Assembly (NCBI RefSeq): GCF_013402875.1
Contig: NZ_CP058579.1
Coordinates: forward strand, 930,001-994,000
DNA from: Halorarum salinum
GTDB lineage: Archaea > Halobacteriota > Halobacteria > Halobacteriales > Haloferacaceae
DNA: 64,000 nucleotides
Direction: 5' to 3'
Position numbers and translations under genes: made by a program. Numbering within the stretch: the first letter of the stretch is position 1; each line of letters begins with the position of its first letter. Below the pieces are notes generated by a model. The model was not told the origin of the DNA and searched no databases. It saw only the letters and a program-made list of their open reading frames with translations. Below are positions 1 through 8,807 of this stretch, one piece after another.

Positions 1-186
1 TCCCTGGTCATCGAGACGGTGTTCAACTGGCCGGGGATGGGGCGGGAGATGGTCCAGTCCATCAACTACAACGACTACCCCGTCGCCATGGGGTCGTTCT
101 TCCTCATGGGGTCGGTGGTCATCGTCATGAACTTCCTGGCCGACCTGGCGTACGGCTTCCTCGATCCACGGGTGCAGTATGATTGA
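1..186 (+). CDS. Peptide ABC transporter permease, DppB type (3' end only)
   Basis: Frame 1 is open from the window edge to the TGA at 184-186 and gives the last 61 residues of a binding-protein-dependent permease. It contains the ETVFNWPGMG and NYNDYPVAMGS segments typical of the C-terminal end of DppB/OppB, a hydrophobic helix, and the usual closing DPRVQYD. The protein would form one half of the membrane channel for peptides or related solutes. The paralogue at 17631-18623 ends in the same way (ETVFSWPGVG, DPRV). The start lies outside the window. Confidence 0.9.
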   Translation, partial: SLVIETVFNWPGMGREMVQSINYNDYPVAMGSFFLMGSVVIVMNFLADLAYGFLDPRVQYD

Positions 187-251
187 GACGATGAACGGGA
201 CGTGCACGACGGAACGACCGGGCGTCGCAGCGACGGCCGGGAGGTGTAGCG

Positions 252-1196
252 ATGGGAACTGACGATGGACGGGCCGAGCTCCCGGACTCACTCTCCGGCG
301 GTGCTGGAGGGTTGACGTCGACCGAGCGGCTCGTCAAGCAGGTGTCCGGCATCGTCGGGGTGCTGTGGAACAACCGGATGGGACAGGCCGGCGTGGGCAT
401 CCTCTTCGTCTTCGTACTGCTCGGGGTGTTCGGCCCGTACCTCGCTCCACACGACCCGACCGTGATCAACCGCGCCAGCGACGGCTCGGCGCTTCGGCTC
501 GCGGAGCCGTCCCTCACCCATCCACTGGGAACGACGAACCTGGGGCGCGACGTCGCATCGCAGGTGATCCTGGGCGCTCGAGTGTCGCTACTCATCGGGT
601 TCTTCGCGGCGTTCATCGCCGTGTTCATCGGCCTGAACATCGGCCTCGTCAGCGGATACTTCGGCGGCTGGGTGGACGACGGGCTGATGCGCCTCACGGA
701 CATCGCCTACGGGCTTCCGTTCCTCCCGTTCGTCCTCGTCCTGGTGTTCCTGCTGGGGCCGAGTCTCAGGAGCATTGCCATCGTCATCAGCCTGCTCCTC
801 TGGCGCTCGACCGCCCGCGTGATCCGATCGCAGGTTCTCAGTCACAAACAGCGCCCGTACGTCGAGTCGGCGCGGGCCATCGGCGCGAGTGACTTCCGGA
901 TCATGTACTATCACATCCTCCCGAACGTTCTCCCGCTCGCGTTCCTCTACGGTTCGTTTTCGGTGGCGTGGGCGGTGATCGGGGAGGCGAGCATCTCGTT
1001 CCTGGGGTTCGGCGACCCCACCATGACGTCGTGGGGACAGATGCTCTTCGACGCCTACAGCGCCGGCGCCATCCGGTTCGCGTGGTGGTGGGTAGCGCCA
1101 CCCGGGATCTGTATCATGCTGATGGTGATGTCCGTGTTCTTCATCGGACGTGCGCTCGAGCAGGTGACTAACCCAGAACTCCGCCATTCCGAGTAG
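252..1196 (+). CDS. dppC: Peptide ABC transporter permease, DppC type
   Basis: This 314-residue protein has six probable membrane helices (about residues 46-66, 109-136, 157-172, 174-186, 224-253 and 283-299) and the EAA loop ESARAIGASDFRIMYYHILP at about 205-224, which docks on the ATPases. It is the second channel subunit and partners the truncated permease just upstream. Length and layout are normal for DppC/OppC; the hydrophilic N-terminus of about 40 residues is typical of archaeal members. ATPase genes follow on the same strand. Substrate cannot be read from the sequence, but the downstream peptidase and amidohydrolase genes suggest peptides or amides. Confidence 0.92.
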   Translation: MGTDDGRAELPDSLSGGAGGLTSTERLVKQVSGIVGVLWNNRMGQAGVGILFVFVLLGVFGPYLAPHDPTVINRASDGSALRLAEPSLTHPLGTTNLGRDVASQVILGARVSLLIGFFAAFIAVFIGLNIGLVSGYFGGWVDDGLMRLTDIAYGLPFLPFVLVLVFLLGPSLRSIAIVISLLLWRSTARVIRSQVLSHKQRPYVESARAIGASDFRIMYYHILPNVLPLAFLYGSFSVAWAVIGEASISFLGFGDPTMTSWGQMLFDAYSAGAIRFAWWWVAPPGICIMLMVMSVFFIGRALEQVTNPELRHSE

Positions 1197-1313
1197 AATG
1201 AGTACACTACGAACCGACCGGACGGGAACGTCCGACCGAAACCGGGTGCAGTTGCGGGCGCGTCGACGCGCCTCGAGACACGCGACGCGATTCCAGCGGG
1301 GGAAACCGCCCGC

Positions 1314-2372
1314 ATGACGCTGATACGACTCGACGGACTGAAGACGTACTACCGTACGGAGGAGGGGGACGTCGCTGCGGCGGACGGCGTGTCGCTGTCG
1401 GTGTCTCCCAACGAGACGTTGGGACTCGTCGGCGAAAGCGGCAGCGGAAAGACGACCGTCGCCAAGTCGATCATCCGACTCCTCCCCGACAACGGGGAGA
1501 TCGTCGACGGAACGATCGAGTATCGGGACGAGAACGTCACGGAAATGTCGATGAAGGAGGTGCGACGGAACCTCCGCTGGAAGGAGATCTCGATGATCCC
1601 GCAGAACGCGATGAACGGGTTCGACCCCGTCCAAACCGTCTGCGATCAGATCGTCGAGGCGATCCGGGCGCACGAACCGGACACCTCCCGAGCCGAGGCC
1701 CGTTCGCGGGCCGAGGACCTGTTCGAGGAACTCGGACTCGACGCGGAGCGGATCGACGACTACCCCCACCAGTTCTCGGGCGGGATGGCCCAGCGGGCGA
1801 TGATCGCGCTCGCGCTGGCGGTCAGCCCCTCGGTCGTCCTCGCGGACGAACCGACGACCGCACTGGACGTGGTGATCCAGGACCGAATCCTGGGGACCAT
1901 CTCGGACCTCCAGGAGGAGTACGACACCGCGATGATACTGATCACCCACGACATGTCCGTCGTCTCGGAAACCTGCGACAGGATCGCGGTTATGTACGGC
2001 GGGCGCGTCGTGGAGTCGGCCGACGCGGACACGATCATCAGGAACCCCCGTCACCCGTACACCCTCGGGCTCAGAAACGCGTTTCCCGACATCACTGCGG
2101 ACTCACAGGAGCTCATCTCGATCCCGGGCACGCCGCCCGAGCTCACCGACCCCGACGAGGGCTGCCGGTTCGCCCCGCGGTGTCCGTTCGCCGAGGAGCG
2201 GTGCTGGGAGGAGACACCGGAACCGGAGGAGTTCGGGGAGGGACACGTCGTCGAGTGCCACCGCGCGGACGAAGCCGACCTGCTCCGCGAGGAGGCCAGC
2301 AAACGGGAAACGTGGCAGGAACTACGCGAGCAAGCGGAACGAGCGGCGTTCGATGGGGGCAGCGATGAGTGA
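1314..2372 (+). CDS. dppD: Peptide ABC transporter ATP-binding protein, DppD type
   Basis: A 352-residue ABC ATPase. Walker A is GESGSGKT (residues 40-47), the signature is FSGGMAQ (154-160), and Walker B is VVLADEPT (174-181), followed by the H-loop THDMSVV. The C-terminal extension carries GCRFAPRCPF, the oligopeptide-transporter C-terminal domain with conserved cysteines found in DppD/OppD. It energises import through the upstream permeases. The ORF overlaps the start of the next ATPase by a few bases, so the two are translationally coupled. The ATG at 1314 is the first in-frame start and gives the usual MTLIRLDGLK opening. Confidence 0.93.
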   Translation: MTLIRLDGLKTYYRTEEGDVAAADGVSLSVSPNETLGLVGESGSGKTTVAKSIIRLLPDNGEIVDGTIEYRDENVTEMSMKEVRRNLRWKEISMIPQNAMNGFDPVQTVCDQIVEAIRAHEPDTSRAEARSRAEDLFEELGLDAERIDDYPHQFSGGMAQRAMIALALAVSPSVVLADEPTTALDVVIQDRILGTISDLQEEYDTAMILITHDMSVVSETCDRIAVMYGGRVVESADADTIIRNPRHPYTLGLRNAFPDITADSQELISIPGTPPELTDPDEGCRFAPRCPFAEERCWEETPEPEEFGEGHVVECHRADEADLLREEASKRETWQELREQAERAAFDGGSDE

Positions 2373-3420
2373 CGGACGAGCGGTCGCCCCCGAGGACGCC
2401 AAGCTCGCCGTCGAGAACCTCTACAAGCACTTCCCCGTCAACGAGGGCATCGTCTCCCGGCTCTTCAATCGGGGCGACCGGGAGCACGTTCACGCCGTGG
2501 ACGGCGTCTCCCTCTCGGTGAAGGAGGGCGAGACGTTCGGCCTGGCGGGCGAGTCGGGCTGCGGGAAGACGACGCTCGGGAAGACCGCGATCCGTCTTCA
2601 CGACCCCACGGACGGACGGATCTTCTTCGACGGGGAGGACGTGAGCCAGTTCACCGACGACGAACTGTTCGACTTCCGTCGGGAGGCGCAGGTCATCCAT
2701 CAGGACCCGTATCAGTCCCTGAATCCGAAGTGGACCGTCTACCGCTGGGTGAGGGAGCCGCTCGACGTCCACGGCATCGGGACGCCGGAGGAGCGAGCGA
2801 ACAAGGTCTACGAGACCCTCGAGAACGCCGGGCTCCGGCCGGCACAGGCGTACGCCGAGGAGTACCCCTCGGAACTGAGCGGCGGGGAACGCCAGCGGGT
2901 CGGCATCGCCCGTGCGCTGGCGCTGGACCCATCGTTCCTCCTCGCGGACGAACCGGCGAGCATGCTCGACGTCAGCATTCGAGCGAGCATCCTCGATCTC
3001 TTCGAGGACCTCCAGGCGGAGTTCGGACTCACGGCCGTGTACATCAGCCACGACCTCTCGCTGCTGAAGCACATGTGCGACCGCATCGGCGTCATGTACG
3101 CCGGGAAGCTCGTCGAGGTCGGCCCGACCGAGCGGATCATCTCCGATCCGAAGCACCCGTACACGCGGGCGCTGGTCGGCTCCATGCCGATCATCGACCC
3201 CGACGTCGACCGCGAGCCCGTCAATCTAGAGGGTGAAGTGCCGGACCTCACGGAGACGATGGAGCGGTGTCGGTTCTACGACCGGTGTCCGGAGGCGATG
3301 CCGCGCTGCCAGGACGGGGAACCACCCATGTTCCCCGTCGACGGGGATCGACACGCACGGTGTGTTCTCTACGACGAACACGCGTCCGCTGAGACGACGG
3401 AAATCACGAAAACAGTATGA
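2365..3420 (+). CDS. dppF: Peptide ABC transporter ATP-binding protein, DppF type
   Basis: From the ATG at 2365 this is 351 residues. Walker A is GESGCGKTT (62-70), signature LSGGERQR (171-178), Walker B FLLADEP (191-197). The C-terminus has the CRFYDRCPEAMPRC oligopeptide-transporter motif. It is the second motor subunit and pairs with DppD. An in-frame ATG at 2353 lies further inside dppD; the 2365 start leaves an 8-base overlap and is preferred. The stop overlaps the next gene as ATGA at 3417-3420, showing that the catabolic genes downstream are part of the same operon. Confidence 0.93.
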   Translation: MSDGRAVAPEDAKLAVENLYKHFPVNEGIVSRLFNRGDREHVHAVDGVSLSVKEGETFGLAGESGCGKTTLGKTAIRLHDPTDGRIFFDGEDVSQFTDDELFDFRREAQVIHQDPYQSLNPKWTVYRWVREPLDVHGIGTPEERANKVYETLENAGLRPAQAYAEEYPSELSGGERQRVGIARALALDPSFLLADEPASMLDVSIRASILDLFEDLQAEFGLTAVYISHDLSLLKHMCDRIGVMYAGKLVEVGPTERIISDPKHPYTRALVGSMPIIDPDVDREPVNLEGEVPDLTETMERCRFYDRCPEAMPRCQDGEPPMFPVDGDRHARCVLYDEHASAETTEITKTV

Positions 3421-4178
3421 TTGAACTTAGATCGGAACTGCTCGAGGAGTTGACCTGGGTGGAGATCGAATCGGCCATCGAAGAGGGGGTGAAGACGGCC
3501 CTCGTTCCGGCCGGGTCCGTCGAACAGCACGGCCCACACCTCGGCATCCTCAAGGACGCCGCCTGGGCCGAAGCGATCGGGGTGGAGTTGGCGAAGGAGC
3601 TCGGCGACGCGCTCGTCGCGCCCGTCGTTCGACCGGGTTGCTCGGACCACCACATGGGGTTCGGGGGGACGATCAGTTATCGACCGGAGACGCTGATGCG
3701 CGTCCTCGAGGACTACTGTCGAAGCCTCGATTCCCACGGGTTCGAGCACATCGTCCTGTTCTCGCTCCACGGCGGGAACTTCCCGGCGATGAACGCGATC
3801 CTCCCGTCCATCGCCGACGAGGTCGACGCACAGATCATCACGCTCCTCGACAAGGAGCTGCTGATCGACCCGCTGATGGAGAGTCTGGCTCGCATGGAGA
3901 TCACCCCCGAGGCTCGTGGCCACGGCGGTGCAGCGGTGACCGCGTCGGTCTGGCACCTGCGCCCGGACCTCGTGCTCGAAGAGGAGTTCACGCCGGGGTT
4001 CACCGGCGACGTCTCGACGTCGAAACTGATGACGAACGGCCTCGACGCGGTGACCGAGCTCGGCCACATGGGGGATCCGACGTACGCGACGCGCGAACTC
4101 GGCGAGGAGGTAACGACGCGACTCGTGGGCGCCTTCTCCGACCGCGTCCGATCCGAACGGGGTGATTCCAGTGAGTGA
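3417..4178 (+). CDS. Creatininase family protein
   Basis: A 253-residue member of the creatininase/creatinine amidohydrolase fold. It has GSVEQHGPHL (residues 33-42) with the metal-binding E-Q-H, and a central SLHGGNFPA segment corresponding to the usual NGHGGN. Where many relatives have HAGExETS it has HGGAAVTAS, so one expected acidic residue is missing. Family members hydrolyse cyclic or linear amides such as creatinine or formamides with divalent metals. It overlaps dppF by 4 bases and the next peptidase gene by about 17 bases, so it is co-expressed with the transporter. The actual substrate is unknown. Confidence 0.85.
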   Translation: MIELRSELLEELTWVEIESAIEEGVKTALVPAGSVEQHGPHLGILKDAAWAEAIGVELAKELGDALVAPVVRPGCSDHHMGFGGTISYRPETLMRVLEDYCRSLDSHGFEHIVLFSLHGGNFPAMNAILPSIADEVDAQIITLLDKELLIDPLMESLARMEITPEARGHGGAAVTASVWHLRPDLVLEEEFTPGFTGDVSTSKLMTNGLDAVTELGHMGDPTYATRELGEEVTTRLVGAFSDRVRSERGDSSE

Positions 4179-5514
4179 GCTCGAGACGACGATCGACGAC
4201 CGGTTCCCGGCATACCGCTCGGCCCTGTTCGAACTGCTGGCCCAGCCGAGCATCAGCGCGACGGGCGACGGGATGGAGCAGTGCGCGGAGCTGTTGCTGT
4301 CGATGCTCGACGGCTACCCGTTCGACCGGGTCGAGCGGATCGAGACGAGCAGATACTCCCTCGTGTACGCCGAACGCACCGTCGACGAGTCGGCACCGAC
4401 GGTCGCGTTCTACGGACACTACGACGTCCAGCCGCCGGGGGAGCGGGACGAGTGGGAGTCCCCGGCGTTCGAGCCGACGGTCCGTGACGGGTCGATCTAC
4501 GCCCGTGGCGCGGGGGACAACAAGGGCCAGTTCCTCGCGCACGCGTTCGCGCTCGACGCGTTGACCGGCGCCGACGCCGATCCGGCGGTCAACGTCAAGC
4601 TCCTGGTCGAGGGCGGCGAGGAGAGCGGGAGCCTCGGCCTGATCGAGTACCTGCGTGGCGAGCCGACCGAACTCGCGGACGCCGACCTCGTGTACGTCGC
4701 CGACGGCCCGATGCACGCCTCGAGGCGGCCGACGATCATCTACGGCAACCGGGGCATCGTCTCCTACCAGCTCGACCTCGAGACGGCGAATTCGGACCTC
4801 CACTCTGGGAACTTCGGGGGGCCGACTCCGAACGCCGCGAACGAACTGGTCGAGGTCCTCTCCTCGATGTTCGACGGGGACGAGGTGACCGTCGACGGCT
4901 TCTCCGAGGACGTCGAGATCTCGGCCGCGGACCGGGAGCTGGTCGGGACCATCCCGGTCGACGAGGACGCGCTGAAATCGGAACTCGGGATCGACGAGTT
5001 CGCCACCGACGACCCGTACTACGAACGGCTGCTGTTGCGGCCGACGATGACGGTCAGCGGGCTCTCGAGCGGCTATCAGGGAGAGGGGAAGAAGACGATC
5101 GTCCCGCACCGGGCGACCGCCAAGTTGGACTCACGGCTCGTGCCGAACCAGGACCCCGAGCGGGTACTCCAGCGCATCACCGAGCACGTCGAACGCGAGA
5201 ACCCGAACGTGGAGGTGACGAAGATGGGGTCGTTCCCGCCGATGAAGACGCCGCTGGACACGCCGGCGTCGACGCCGCTCGCGGCGGCCCTCGGGACGGT
5301 GTGGGACGAGGACCCGGTCGAGATGCCGCTGTTGGGCGGGAGTCTCCCTGCAGCGTACTTCAGGAGCGAACTGGACGTGCCCGTGCTGGTCGTCCCGTAC
5401 GCGAACCCCGACCAGGGGAACCACTCCCCGAACGAGCACCTCGACGTCGACTGCTTCCGGAACGGGATCGAAACGACCGCACGGTTCCTCGAACGGGTGC
5501 CGACCGAACTCTGA
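4162..5514 (+). CDS. M20 family metallopeptidase (dipeptidase-like)
   Basis: A 450-residue M20/M28-type zinc peptidase. The metal and catalytic motifs are in order: GHYDVQPPG (85-93, H86 and D88), ARGAGDNKGQ (114-123, D119), EGGEESGS (150-157), and a C-terminal NQGNHSPNEH-like histidine segment. The dimerisation domain lies between. The enzymes remove amino acids from small peptides or N-acyl amino acids in the cytoplasm, which fits a gene co-transcribed with a peptide importer. GTG at 4162 is the longest start; GTG at 4171 (VSELETT) is an equally possible one. Both overlap the preceding gene. Confidence 0.88.
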   Translation: MIPVSELETTIDDRFPAYRSALFELLAQPSISATGDGMEQCAELLLSMLDGYPFDRVERIETSRYSLVYAERTVDESAPTVAFYGHYDVQPPGERDEWESPAFEPTVRDGSIYARGAGDNKGQFLAHAFALDALTGADADPAVNVKLLVEGGEESGSLGLIEYLRGEPTELADADLVYVADGPMHASRRPTIIYGNRGIVSYQLDLETANSDLHSGNFGGPTPNAANELVEVLSSMFDGDEVTVDGFSEDVEISAADRELVGTIPVDEDALKSELGIDEFATDDPYYERLLLRPTMTVSGLSSGYQGEGKKTIVPHRATAKLDSRLVPNQDPERVLQRITEHVERENPNVEVTKMGSFPPMKTPLDTPASTPLAAALGTVWDEDPVEMPLLGGSLPAAYFRSELDVPVLVVPYANPDQGNHSPNEHLDVDCFRNGIETTARFLERVPTEL

Positions 5515-5522
5515 GACGGAAG

Positions 5523-6323
5523 ATGGACAGAGAAATTCGACCCGGCGTCCACTGGCTGTACGAACCGGGACCGGACCGGTCCGGCATGATCGAGGGGATG
5601 GAGCCGATCCCCGACTGGTACGACGAGGAGGAGTCGGTCCACATCCCGCAGTGTGCCTATCTCCTCGACGGAGGGGACGAGACGCTCCTGATCGACACGC
5701 TGTCGCCGGCGAGCACCGACCTGATCCTGGGGGAGCTAGACGAACTGCTCGACGACGGTCTCGACTACCTCGTCGTGTCCCACCCGGACGTCCCACACGC
5801 GGGCGGCACGGGCGCGATCCGCAGGGAGTACGACCCGACGGTCGTCGCCCCGCGCTACGGCGACGACCACGAACTGTACCGCCTCGACGACGCTCGCCTC
5901 GTCGGGGAGGGGGACTCGATCGACCTGGGCGGGTACGTCGTGGACTTCCACGAGGCGACCTTCCTCGACGCCCCCGTCTCGCTCTGGATGAGCGAGCGAA
6001 CCGAGGGGATGCTGTTCACGGTCGACTGGATGGGCTTTCCCCACCTGGAGAGCGAGCGGCTTCGATTCGTCGACGAACTCGACGGCGATCTCGACGGCAC
6101 CCGACTGCTCCAGTTCCACGGCCGCGTCCTCTTCTGGCACCAGTACGTCGACGTCGAGAAGGTACAGCGCGAGATCGAGCGGGTGAAGCGAACGCACGAC
6201 CCCGAGATGATCCTCCCGGCACACGGGCTCGTGATCCGGGAGGATTCGGGCACGTACTTCGAACTGATGAAGGACGTCGTCGCGGAGATCGAACGGCGGG
6301 ACCGAATCGGGGCGCTGGGATGA
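5523..6323 (+). CDS. Metallo-beta-lactamase fold protein (first of a pair)
   Basis: 266 residues from ATG 5523, nine bases after the peptidase stop; the frame stays open upstream but there it only shadows the peptidase. The expected HxHxDH metal motif is replaced by SHPDVPHAGG, with a later TVDWMGFPH and a C-terminal LPAHGLVI histidine. The spacing H-x-D-x-x-H resembles the oxygen-binding diiron (ODP/FprA) branch more than classical lactamases, but no flavodoxin domain follows. It is probably a hydrolase or redox sensor-like MBL; the function is unassigned. It is followed after 13 bases by a paralogue. Confidence 0.75.
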   Translation: MDREIRPGVHWLYEPGPDRSGMIEGMEPIPDWYDEEESVHIPQCAYLLDGGDETLLIDTLSPASTDLILGELDELLDDGLDYLVVSHPDVPHAGGTGAIRREYDPTVVAPRYGDDHELYRLDDARLVGEGDSIDLGGYVVDFHEATFLDAPVSLWMSERTEGMLFTVDWMGFPHLESERLRFVDELDGDLDGTRLLQFHGRVLFWHQYVDVEKVQREIERVKRTHDPEMILPAHGLVIREDSGTYFELMKDVVAEIERRDRIGALG

Positions 6324-6336
6324 TGGAGGACCGACC

Positions 6337-7101
6337 ATGACGACACGACTCGCCGACGACGTCTACTGGATCAACGAGTGCTACGCGCACGGCGACCGCC
6401 ACGAACACGTCTCGGCGTATCTGATCCGGGGCGAGGCGGGCACCGTGCTGGTCGACTCCGGGTCGTTCTACCACCGCGAGGCGATCCGCGAGGCGGTCGT
6501 CGACGCCACCGACGGCGAGGGGATCGACGCGATCGTGCTCTCGCACTCGGATTACCCCCACTCCGGGAACGTCTCCGAGTTCCGCGACGAGTGGGACGAC
6601 GTCGAGCTGGTCGCGTCGTCCGGCTCGCCCGAAATCCAGGGGCTCTCGGACGCACGGCGGTGTCGGATCGGCGGGTCGCTCTCGATACGGGGGCGGCAGT
6701 TCAGCTTCATCGACCCGCCGCTGGCCGACAGGTCGCACACGACGTGGATCTACGATCACGAGTCCGCCGTGTTGTTCACCGCCGACGGGTTCGGCTCCTA
6801 TCACCATCCCACCGACTGTGATCGCACGTCGACGGCGTTCGAGGACGGAATCTCCACGGAGTCGATACTCGAGTTCCACCGGGAGAACCTCGTCTGGCTG
6901 CGCTACGTCGACGCCGACAAACTCGCGTCTGCCCTCGATTCGATCGTCGAATCGTACGACGTCTCCTACGTCGCGCCGATACACGGGCATCCGATCCACC
7001 GAGACGACCTCGACGGGTTCCTCGACCGGTTGATCGAGTCGGCTCGCACGATCGCGGACGAGTACAGAGTCCCTGAGCCCTACGAGCAGCCAAGTCGCTG
7101 A
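6337..7101 (+). CDS. Metallo-beta-lactamase fold protein (second of a pair)
   Basis: A 254-residue paralogue of the preceding gene, sharing the altered metal motif (SHSDYPHSGN), a TADGFGSYHHP aspartate segment and a C-terminal APIHGHPI histidine segment. Both copies share an FHRENLVWLRYVDADKL or FHGRVLFWHQYVDVEKV stretch that is characteristic of the pair. It closes the operon that starts with the peptide transporter: the next 245 bases are non-coding and AT-rich, and the next gene is on the opposite strand. Function is not known; a coordinated role with the creatininase and peptidase is inferred only from the operon. Confidence 0.75.
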   Translation: MTTRLADDVYWINECYAHGDRHEHVSAYLIRGEAGTVLVDSGSFYHREAIREAVVDATDGEGIDAIVLSHSDYPHSGNVSEFRDEWDDVELVASSGSPEIQGLSDARRCRIGGSLSIRGRQFSFIDPPLADRSHTTWIYDHESAVLFTADGFGSYHHPTDCDRTSTAFEDGISTESILEFHRENLVWLRYVDADKLASALDSIVESYDVSYVAPIHGHPIHRDDLDGFLDRLIESARTIADEYRVPEPYEQPSR

Positions 7102-7346
7102 TTCGCGGTGTGACAGGCGTTAATCTGTCATGCCGCTCCTTCACGGCCTCGTTTTCGCGCGATTCTCGCGTTCGCTCCTCCACCGTCGAGCTGAACGAGT
7201 TCCTCCTGCTCAGCTATGTCTCCCGATGGCCGTGTATCTACAACTGATCGAAGGTGAGCGAATTCTACTCTAACTATATCTATATTGTTATAAATGGGTA
7301 TTTGACTGAAGTATGAAGACAGACGCCGATTCGTAAATCAACGTTC
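7102..7346. other. Convergent intergenic region with AT-rich tract
   Basis: Lies between two genes that converge. The segment at about 7260-7310 is markedly AT-rich (ctctaactatatctatattgttataaat and following). It could hold terminators for both genes. No coding sequence was seen. Confidence 0.4.
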
Positions 7347-8306
7347 CTACACAACGCCTGAATTCACTAGATTTTCAGGGGTTTCGCCGGAGAGAACGCG
7401 AAGTACGTCTTCAGTGATCGTTCGACGTAGTTCGATCTGGGACTCTTCAGAATACCAGGCGACGTGAGGCGTAAGGATGGCGTCTTCCCGATCGAGGAGC
7501 GGCAAATCCCCCGGAGGCTCCTCCGGAAGAACGTCGAGTCCCGCACTGGCAATCTCTCCTTCATCAAGTGCGCTAGATAAGGCCTCAACGTCAACCACCT
7601 CACCTCGTGCAGTGTTAATAAGAATGGCTGTTTCCTTCATTTGACTGAAAGACGATAAGTCAAAGAGCGACTCGGTTTCCTCTGTTAGGGGAACGTGCAC
7701 CGAGATGAAGTCGGAATCCGAGAGCAACGTATCGAAGTCGACTTTCCGTGCCCCTTCCTCACGTATCTCTTCAGCCGAGAGATACGGATCGTAAACGTGC
7801 ACATCTACACCTAATGACTGTGCTTTCTTCGCAAGTTCTTGAGAGACGTTTCCGAACCCGGCTAGTCCGAGTATGCTCCCAGCCAATCGGTGGATCGGTT
7901 TCCCGTGAGTCCAATCCCATCCGCCGGCTTTGACCGTCTTGTTGAATTGTGGGATCTTTCGGGCGCACGCGAGTAGCAACGCCAATGCGTGCGTAGAGAC
8001 CTCGTCGATACAGTACGTTGGGACGTTCAGAACTTGCACGTTCGCTGCTGTCGCCGCGGTGAGATCGACCGAGTCGACACCGATTCCGTACCGACCTACG
8101 ACTTTGAGATTCGAGAGCCCCTCGAATACCTCTGCAGGGAGGTCCAGGTACTGGGTGAGTAATCCGTCAGCGTCACTCGCAGTTTCGATCACCTCTGCAG
8201 GAGACTCTGCCTGTATCGATTCCAGTTCGACGTCCGCGTTTGTTGCGAGTTCTCTCTCGATCGACAAATCCGGGAAGTTCGAATCGGTGACTACTAGCTT
8301 CGGCAT
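7347..8306 (-). CDS. D-isomer-specific 2-hydroxyacid dehydrogenase
   Basis: 319 residues from the ATG at 8306 (MPKLVVTDSN); the frame is open back to 8363, but the extra residues are basic and unlike the family. NAD-binding segment is LAGFGNVSQELAKKA, where the third glycine of GxGxxG is serine. Catalytic residues are in INTARGEVVD (Arg), LDVLPEEPP (Glu) and LTPHVAWYS (His). It should reduce a 2-keto acid such as glyoxylate, hydroxypyruvate or a phosphoglycerate-like acid, or run in reverse. Codon use is less GC-rich than the neighbours. It stands alone, divergent from the next gene. Confidence 0.88.
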   Translation of the reverse strand: MPKLVVTDSNFPDLSIERELATNADVELESIQAESPAEVIETASDADGLLTQYLDLPAEVFEGLSNLKVVGRYGIGVDSVDLTAATAANVQVLNVPTYCIDEVSTHALALLLACARKIPQFNKTVKAGGWDWTHGKPIHRLAGSILGLAGFGNVSQELAKKAQSLGVDVHVYDPYLSAEEIREEGARKVDFDTLLSDSDFISVHVPLTEETESLFDLSSFSQMKETAILINTARGEVVDVEALSSALDEGEIASAGLDVLPEEPPGDLPLLDREDAILTPHVAWYSEESQIELRRTITEDVLRVLSGETPENLVNSGVV

Positions 8307-8807
8307 TCGATGTCGATACTGACTCCGTCTAGAAAGAGGTTTCCCACCCCCGGGCCGACCCATTATGAAACTTATATTATGTGTTCCCGGGACGTGCTAC
8401 ACTCGATTACGTGGTCGCTGCCCACGCCAGATAAGGCCGGAACAGGAGAGTATCCACTCACCCTCACTTGAGACGTATCCCGGGCCCTCACGGACAACTG
8501 GTTCGAGACTCGCATTCTGGAACGGGCATGGACGTCAGGATGTGATCTCCGCCACTATGCTCGTCCGACGAAAGCTGTTCCCTCAAAGGTACACCAAACG
8601 GGCTCAACATCTAGCATGGTGGCACGGGTCGGCCACTCGCTCGCAATCGAGGTTAGGTTGACGATGAACGTTATCGACTAGACCTGTGTCGATTCGTGAG
8701 TGAGTGTTCGATGACCGTCTGCCACTGTCTCTGATGTGTCGTCCAAATTGGCCGCAGAACTCCTCCTGAGTGATAACGTTCAACACAATGGCTGGCAACA
8801 AGCGGGT
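8307..8807. other. Intergenic region between divergent genes
   Basis: About 500 bases between a minus-strand dehydrogenase and a plus-strand hydrolase. An AT-rich element at 8371-8379 (cttatatta) fits a minus-strand promoter giving a leader of about 45 bases to the start at 8306. GC-rich palindromic patches (ccccgggccg, cccgggacg, tcccgggccc) are scattered through it. Open frames here lack any recognisable protein character. Confidence 0.4.

Noticed and set aside
365-892. Second-frame ORF inside the first DppC gene
   Set aside because: Arginine/proline-rich product typical of out-of-frame GC-rich sequence; the permease frame is clear.
588-2054. Long minus-strand ORF across the first dppC/dppD genes
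   Set aside because: Antisense shadow of two well-supported plus-strand genes; the product lacks any domain.
4000-5109. Minus-strand ORF across creatininase and M20 genes
   Set aside because: Antisense shadow produced by high GC at third codon positions.
5301-5522. Longer start for the first MBL gene
   Set aside because: These residues shadow the end of the M20 peptidase; the ATG at 5523 follows its stop by 8 bases.
8365-8661. Plus-strand ORF in the gap after the 2-hydroxyacid dehydrogenase
   Set aside because: Composition and codon use are not protein-like, and it has no partner.
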